From contig JAQWOW010000158.1 in NCBI GenBank assembly GCA_029245665.1, positions 1-10,206 of the forward strand: a stretch of DNA of 10,206 nucleotides, read 5' to 3'. The position numbers and the translations under genes were made by a program. Of this stretch, positions 7,581-10,206 are shown one piece after another; the first letter of the stretch is position 1, and every line of letters begins with the position of its first letter. The notes under the pieces were generated by a model, which searched no databases, was not told the DNA's origin, and was given only the letters and a program-made list of their open reading frames with translations. This DNA is from Polaribacter sp. Its GTDB lineage: Bacteria; Bacteroidota; Bacteroidia; Flavobacteriales; Flavobacteriaceae.

Positions 7581-8422
7581 TATATAATATTCAATTTATA
7601 TTTTACATAACTTCTAGCCAATAAATTTATTTTCATTGGGTCAGAAATCCGAATTCGGGTATCCATAATTTTTTCTGAGGGTACCGCTTTTAATTTTTTG
7701 AGCAATCTTGTGTAATATCTATAAGCCATATAAACACCAAACTTTGCTTCTACTGGTAGTTTTAAAATTCCGTTTTCATACGCATACTTAAAATCAGCTT
7801 CAATCTCGTCAATGATTAATTGTTTTGAAACTGCATTTAAATGACCCAAATCAATATTTGGAAAATAAGATCGATTCAACAATTCGAAATCATCTTTTAA
7901 ATCTCTTAAAAAATTCACTTTTTGAAATGCAGATCCCAAACGCATTGCAGCATTTTTTAATTCTTCATACATTTCATCATTTCCATTCACAAATACTTTT
8001 AAACACATCAATCCTACAACATCTGCAGAACCATAAATATATTCGTCATATTCAGCTTTGGTTTTGTATTCTGTTTTAGATAGATCTGCTTTCATACTTT
8101 TTAAAAAAGCTTGCACCATATCATCAGGGATCTTATACTTATTTACAGTTTGTTGAAATGAATTTAAAATGGGGTTTAAACTTATGCCTAATTCTTTAGA
8201 AAGGTAATAATCTTTCTCAAAATGAGATATTAATTGCTTTTTATCATACTCATGAAAAGTATCTACAATTTCATCTGCAAAACGAACAAAACCATAAATA
8301 TTATAAATATCAGTTCTGATAGTTGTAGATAACATTTTTACCGCTAAGGAAAAAGAAGTGCTATAGCTTTTGGTAACTAGTTTGCTACAATCATTAGAAA
8401 CTTGATCAAATAGCTGTTTCAT
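7580..8422 (-). CDS. crtB: 15-cis-phytoene synthase
   Basis: CrtB condenses two geranylgeranyl diphosphates head-to-head to phytoene, the first committed carotenoid step. The 280-residue protein is a trans-isoprenyl-diphosphate synthase (squalene/phytoene synthase family). It has SYSTSFSLA (19-27), the first Asp-rich motif ADEIVD (49-54), the GSADVVGLM block (131-139) and the second Asp-rich motif LRDLKDD (172-178), followed by NRSYFP (183-188). The two Asp motifs bind the Mg-diphosphates. Its ATG lies one base after the crtI stop and its stop overlaps the crtZ start by one base, so the genes form one translation-coupled set. The substrate supplier crtE is absent from the window. The paralogous squalene synthase HpnD/HpnC is an alternative for the fold, but the crtI neighbour makes phytoene synthase by far the better call. 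Confidence 0.95.
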   Translation of the reverse strand: MKQLFDQVSNDCSKLVTKSYSTSFSLAVKMLSTTIRTDIYNIYGFVRFADEIVDTFHEYDKKQLISHFEKDYYLSKELGISLNPILNSFQQTVNKYKIPDDMVQAFLKSMKADLSKTEYKTKAEYDEYIYGSADVVGLMCLKVFVNGNDEMYEELKNAAMRLGSAFQKVNFLRDLKDDFELLNRSYFPNIDLGHLNAVSKQLIIDEIEADFKYAYENGILKLPVEAKFGVYMAYRYYTRLLKKLKAVPSEKIMDTRIRISDPMKINLLARSYVKYKLNII

Positions 8423-8423
8423 T

Positions 8424-9890
8424 TTAATATTGATTTTTAATGATTAATTCTGATGCAATCTTACCAGATATCAATGCTGGTGGTACACCAGGACCCGGTA
8501 CAGTTAACTGCCCCGTAAAATACAAATTTTTTACTTTACCGCTTTTAATTTTGGGCCTTAAAAATGCAGTTTGAAAAAGTGTATTTGCCATTCCGTATGC
8601 ATTGCCTTTGTATGAATTATATTCTTCTTTAAAATCGTTTACACAAAAAGATTTTTTAAACAATACATGCTCTTTTACTTTTTGATTCGTTAATTTTTCA
8701 AATCTATCCATTATTTTGTCAAAATATTCTTCTCTTAATTCTAGAGTATCCTTAATTCCAGGAGCTAAAGGAATTAGAAAAAAACCAGCTTCTTTCCCTT
8801 CTGGTGCAGAAGTTTCATCTGTAAGTGAGGTAAAATTGGCATAAAATAATGGGTCTGTTGGCCACTTTGGATTGTCATAAATTTCTCTTGCATGAGCATC
8901 AAAATCGGTGTCAAAAAATAATGTATGATGGCTTACATTTTCTATCTTTTTATCAAAACCAACATAAAATAAAAGAGATGAGGGTGCAAAGATTTTTTTG
9001 TCCCAATAGTTTTCTGAATATTGTCTTACATCTTTATCCAACAATGTTTCTGTGTGATGATAATCTGCGCCACTTAAAACTAATGATGTTTTGATTTCCT
9101 CACCATTAACAAGCAGTCCTACAACGTTTTTAGAGGTATCAGTTATTATTTTTTGAACATTTGAATTTGTTTTAAAATGTACGCCCAAACTTGTTGCTAG
9201 TGAAACCATACCCTCTATAACGGCATACATCCCCCCTCTTGGGTGCCAAGTTCCGAGTCCGAAATCTGCATAATTCATAAAGTTATAAAATGCGGGTGTA
9301 TTGGTTGGCTTGGCTCCTAAAAATAATACAGGAAATTCTAAAATCTTTATTAATTTGGGGTTCTTTATGTTTTTTCTAACTTGTTTTCTGATCGTAGAAA
9401 AAAACTGAGAAACTCTTGCTATAGTTGATGTGTTTATCAACTCTAAAGGAGAAACACCTGGTTTATAAACCAAATCTTTTATAGCAGTATCATAATTAGA
9501 TTTTGCTGAATCTATAAAAGTCTTTAGGTGCTTTGCACTTCCTTTTTCTTCCTCTTCGAACATTCTGTATATATCTTCTAAATTTTCAGAGACCTTTAAA
9601 GAAGATTTTTTACCGAAGTAAACTTCGTATCCGGGATTCAACTTATCTAAAGTATAATAATCTGAAGGTTTTTTGCCAAAATCAGCAAAAAAACGCTCAA
9701 AAACGTCTGGCATCCAATACCAAGAAGGACCAATATCAAATGTAAAACCGTCTTTTTTATACTGTCTTGCTCTTCCACCTAAAGTGTCATTTTTCTCTAA
9801 AACAGTTACATTATAACCTTGTTTAGCTAGATAACAGGAGGCTGACAAAGCAGAGAAGCCAGACCCAATTATATAAATGTTTTTCTTCAT
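8424..9890 (-). CDS. crtI: Phytoene desaturase (CrtI type)
   Basis: CrtI is the FAD-dependent bacterial-type desaturase that introduces double bonds into phytoene to give lycopene; it associates with the membrane surface. The 488-residue protein starts with the FAD-binding fold YIIGSGFSALSA (6-17), where the third glycine of GxGxxG is Ala, then LEKNDTLGGRAR and the conserved FTFDIGPSWYWMPDVF region. The C-terminal bacterial phytoene dehydrogenase signature includes YFTGQLTVPGPGVPPALISG (457-476). These match flavobacterial CrtI proteins in the zeaxanthin pathway. It is the first structural gene of the operon and starts 61 bases after the regulator stop. The start sits just downstream of a TAnnTTTG promoter box and a palindrome. 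Desaturation number (lycopene) is inferred from the downstream cyclase. Confidence 0.96.
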   Translation of the reverse strand: MKKNIYIIGSGFSALSASCYLAKQGYNVTVLEKNDTLGGRARQYKKDGFTFDIGPSWYWMPDVFERFFADFGKKPSDYYTLDKLNPGYEVYFGKKSSLKVSENLEDIYRMFEEEEKGSAKHLKTFIDSAKSNYDTAIKDLVYKPGVSPLELINTSTIARVSQFFSTIRKQVRKNIKNPKLIKILEFPVLFLGAKPTNTPAFYNFMNYADFGLGTWHPRGGMYAVIEGMVSLATSLGVHFKTNSNVQKIITDTSKNVVGLLVNGEEIKTSLVLSGADYHHTETLLDKDVRQYSENYWDKKIFAPSSLLFYVGFDKKIENVSHHTLFFDTDFDAHAREIYDNPKWPTDPLFYANFTSLTDETSAPEGKEAGFFLIPLAPGIKDTLELREEYFDKIMDRFEKLTNQKVKEHVLFKKSFCVNDFKEEYNSYKGNAYGMANTLFQTAFLRPKIKSGKVKNLYFTGQLTVPGPGVPPALISGKIASELIIKNQY

Positions 9891-9897
9891 TATTTAT

Positions 9898-9910
9898 TTT
9901 GTTTAACAAA
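9898..9910. promoter_or_regulatory. Candidate operator: perfect palindrome overlapping the crtI promoter box
   Basis: The 13-base sequence TTTGTTTAACAAA (plus strand) is a perfect 6+1+6 inverted repeat, TTTGTT-T-AACAAA. It overlaps the last four bases of the TAnnTTTG box and the presumed transcription start of crtI. A MerR-family regulator gene ends directly upstream, and MerR proteins bind dyad sites in target promoters as dimers. A site covering the -7 box and the start would fit repression. That this regulator binds here is inference; no second copy of the palindrome is visible in the 61-base spacer. Confidence 0.4.
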
Positions 9911-9914
9911 TGTA
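9907..9914 (-). promoter_or_regulatory. Candidate Bacteroidota promoter -7 box upstream of crtI
   Basis: Read on the minus strand the sequence is TACATTTG, an exact match to the TAnnTTTG -7 consensus of Bacteroidota primary sigma factors. It ends 16 bases before the crtI ATG, implying a very short 5' leader of around ten bases. No TTG is found at the expected -33 position; the nearest candidate is TTA at 9932-9934 with a 17-base spacer. So the promoter is either weak or activator-dependent, or transcription also enters from the regulator gene. In an AT-rich spacer a single 8-base match may be chance. Confidence 0.45.
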
Positions 9915-9951
9915 AGAAATAATTAAACGAATAATTCCTTTAAATAAAACA

Positions 9952-10206
9952 TTACAGTTCTTTTAATACGTCTGAAACAGATGTATAGAGTTCAATTTTT
10001 GATTTAAAATTTTCGATATTTACAAGACTAGATTTTTGACCAATTGCTATTAGTTGATGATTCGTATCTTTTAAAATATTGTCAATTTTATTAAAATAAG
10101 CTTCTAAGTTGTCATCATATGGCATTACAGTCATTGATATAATGAAACAAATTTCACTTCTATTTTTAAAAAAGTAATTTAAATTATCTAACGGAAGGCT
10201 TTGCCC
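9952..10206 (-). CDS. MerR-family transcriptional regulator with B12-binding-like effector domain, C-terminal part only
   Basis: An open frame runs from the right edge of the window to a TAA at 9952-9954, giving 84 residues with no start inside that must be used; the Met codons at 10134 and 10125 are internal. The segment looks like the second half of a cobalamin-binding-type Rossmann fold: GQSLPLDNL at the edge (the 'LG..vP...l' helix start), a hydrophobic strand ending IISMT (an SxT-like position), an amphipathic helix (LEAYFNKIDNIL), then strand LIAIGQ and a terminal helix SVSDVLKEL. In flavobacteria such a domain just upstream of crtI belongs to MerR regulators related to CarA/CarH/LitR. 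The N-terminal DNA-binding domain and any DxHxxG cobalamin-ligand motif lie outside the window. The usual GG of the nucleotide-tail site reads GQ here. A role in controlling the carotenoid operon, possibly by light or stress, is inferred from position. Confidence 0.75.
   Translation of the reverse strand, partial: GQSLPLDNLNYFFKNRSEICFIISMTVMPYDDNLEAYFNKIDNILKDTNHQLIAIGQKSSLVNIENFKSKIELYTSVSDVLKEL

Noticed and set aside
7825..8079. Open frame on the + strand antisense to crtB.
   Set aside because: It lies wholly inside a well-supported gene, has a composition expected of an antisense shadow and shows no recognisable motif.
9952..10134. A stand-alone 60-residue gene downstream of the right edge.
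   Set aside because: The frame continues unbroken to the window edge with domain-like sequence (GQSLPLDNL), so it is the end of a longer regulator gene.
1..10206. Signs of horizontal transfer, insertion sequences, tRNA genes, CRISPR or phage genes.
   Set aside because: No transposase, integrase, direct-repeat array or tRNA-like fold was seen, and composition looks even across both operons.

Overview
The window looks like a chromosomal segment of a flavobacterium (Bacteroidota, Flavobacteriaceae), probably marine. The evidence is its AT-rich composition, very tight gene spacing, lack of Shine-Dalgarno sequences before most starts, a Bacteroidota-type TAnnTTTG promoter box, and proteins typical of the group: a SOTCase/AOTCase-type carbamoyltransferase in place of classical ArgF, a short ProB without a PUA domain, and the MerR-crtI-crtB-crtZ-crtY carotenoid cluster. 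The genus cannot be fixed from the sequence alone.

Left block, bases 1-5946, + strand: the distal part of a combined proline/arginine biosynthesis operon. In order it holds proA (5' end outside the window), proB, argF' (N-acyl-ornithine carbamoyltransferase), argB, argE-like deacylase and argH. Spacers are 1, 6, 108, 3 and 51 bases. The 108-base spacer before argB holds a degenerate palindromic repeat. ProB and ProA make glutamate-5-semialdehyde for proline. ArgB starts the protected N-acyl-glutamate route, ArgF' carbamoylates N-acyl-ornithine, ArgE removes the acyl group to give citrulline, and ArgH releases arginine and fumarate. ArgA/GNAT, ArgC, ArgD, ArgG and ProC are not in the window; in related genomes they usually lie just upstream, where this window is cut.

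Right block, bases 5901-10206, - strand: a carotenoid operon read right to left as a MerR-family regulator (only the C-terminal 84 residues are visible), crtI, crtB, crtZ and crtY. The enzymes take geranylgeranyl diphosphate to phytoene (CrtB), lycopene (CrtI), beta-carotene (CrtY) and zeaxanthin (CrtZ). CrtI, CrtB and CrtZ are packed with 1-base gaps or overlaps. No crtE (GGPP synthase), crtW (ketolase) or blh (retinal-forming dioxygenase) lies in the window.

The two operons converge and their last genes overlap by 46 coding bases (5901-5946), leaving no room for a separate terminator. No RNA genes, CRISPR arrays, insertion sequences or non-coding stretches above 108 bases are present. I see no wholly new system. 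The points most worth checking are the Ala at the acetyl/succinyl discriminator position of ArgF', the palindromic repeat that supplies a false start codon for argB, the palindrome overlapping the crtI promoter box, and the altered GG position in the B12-type fold of the MerR regulator.
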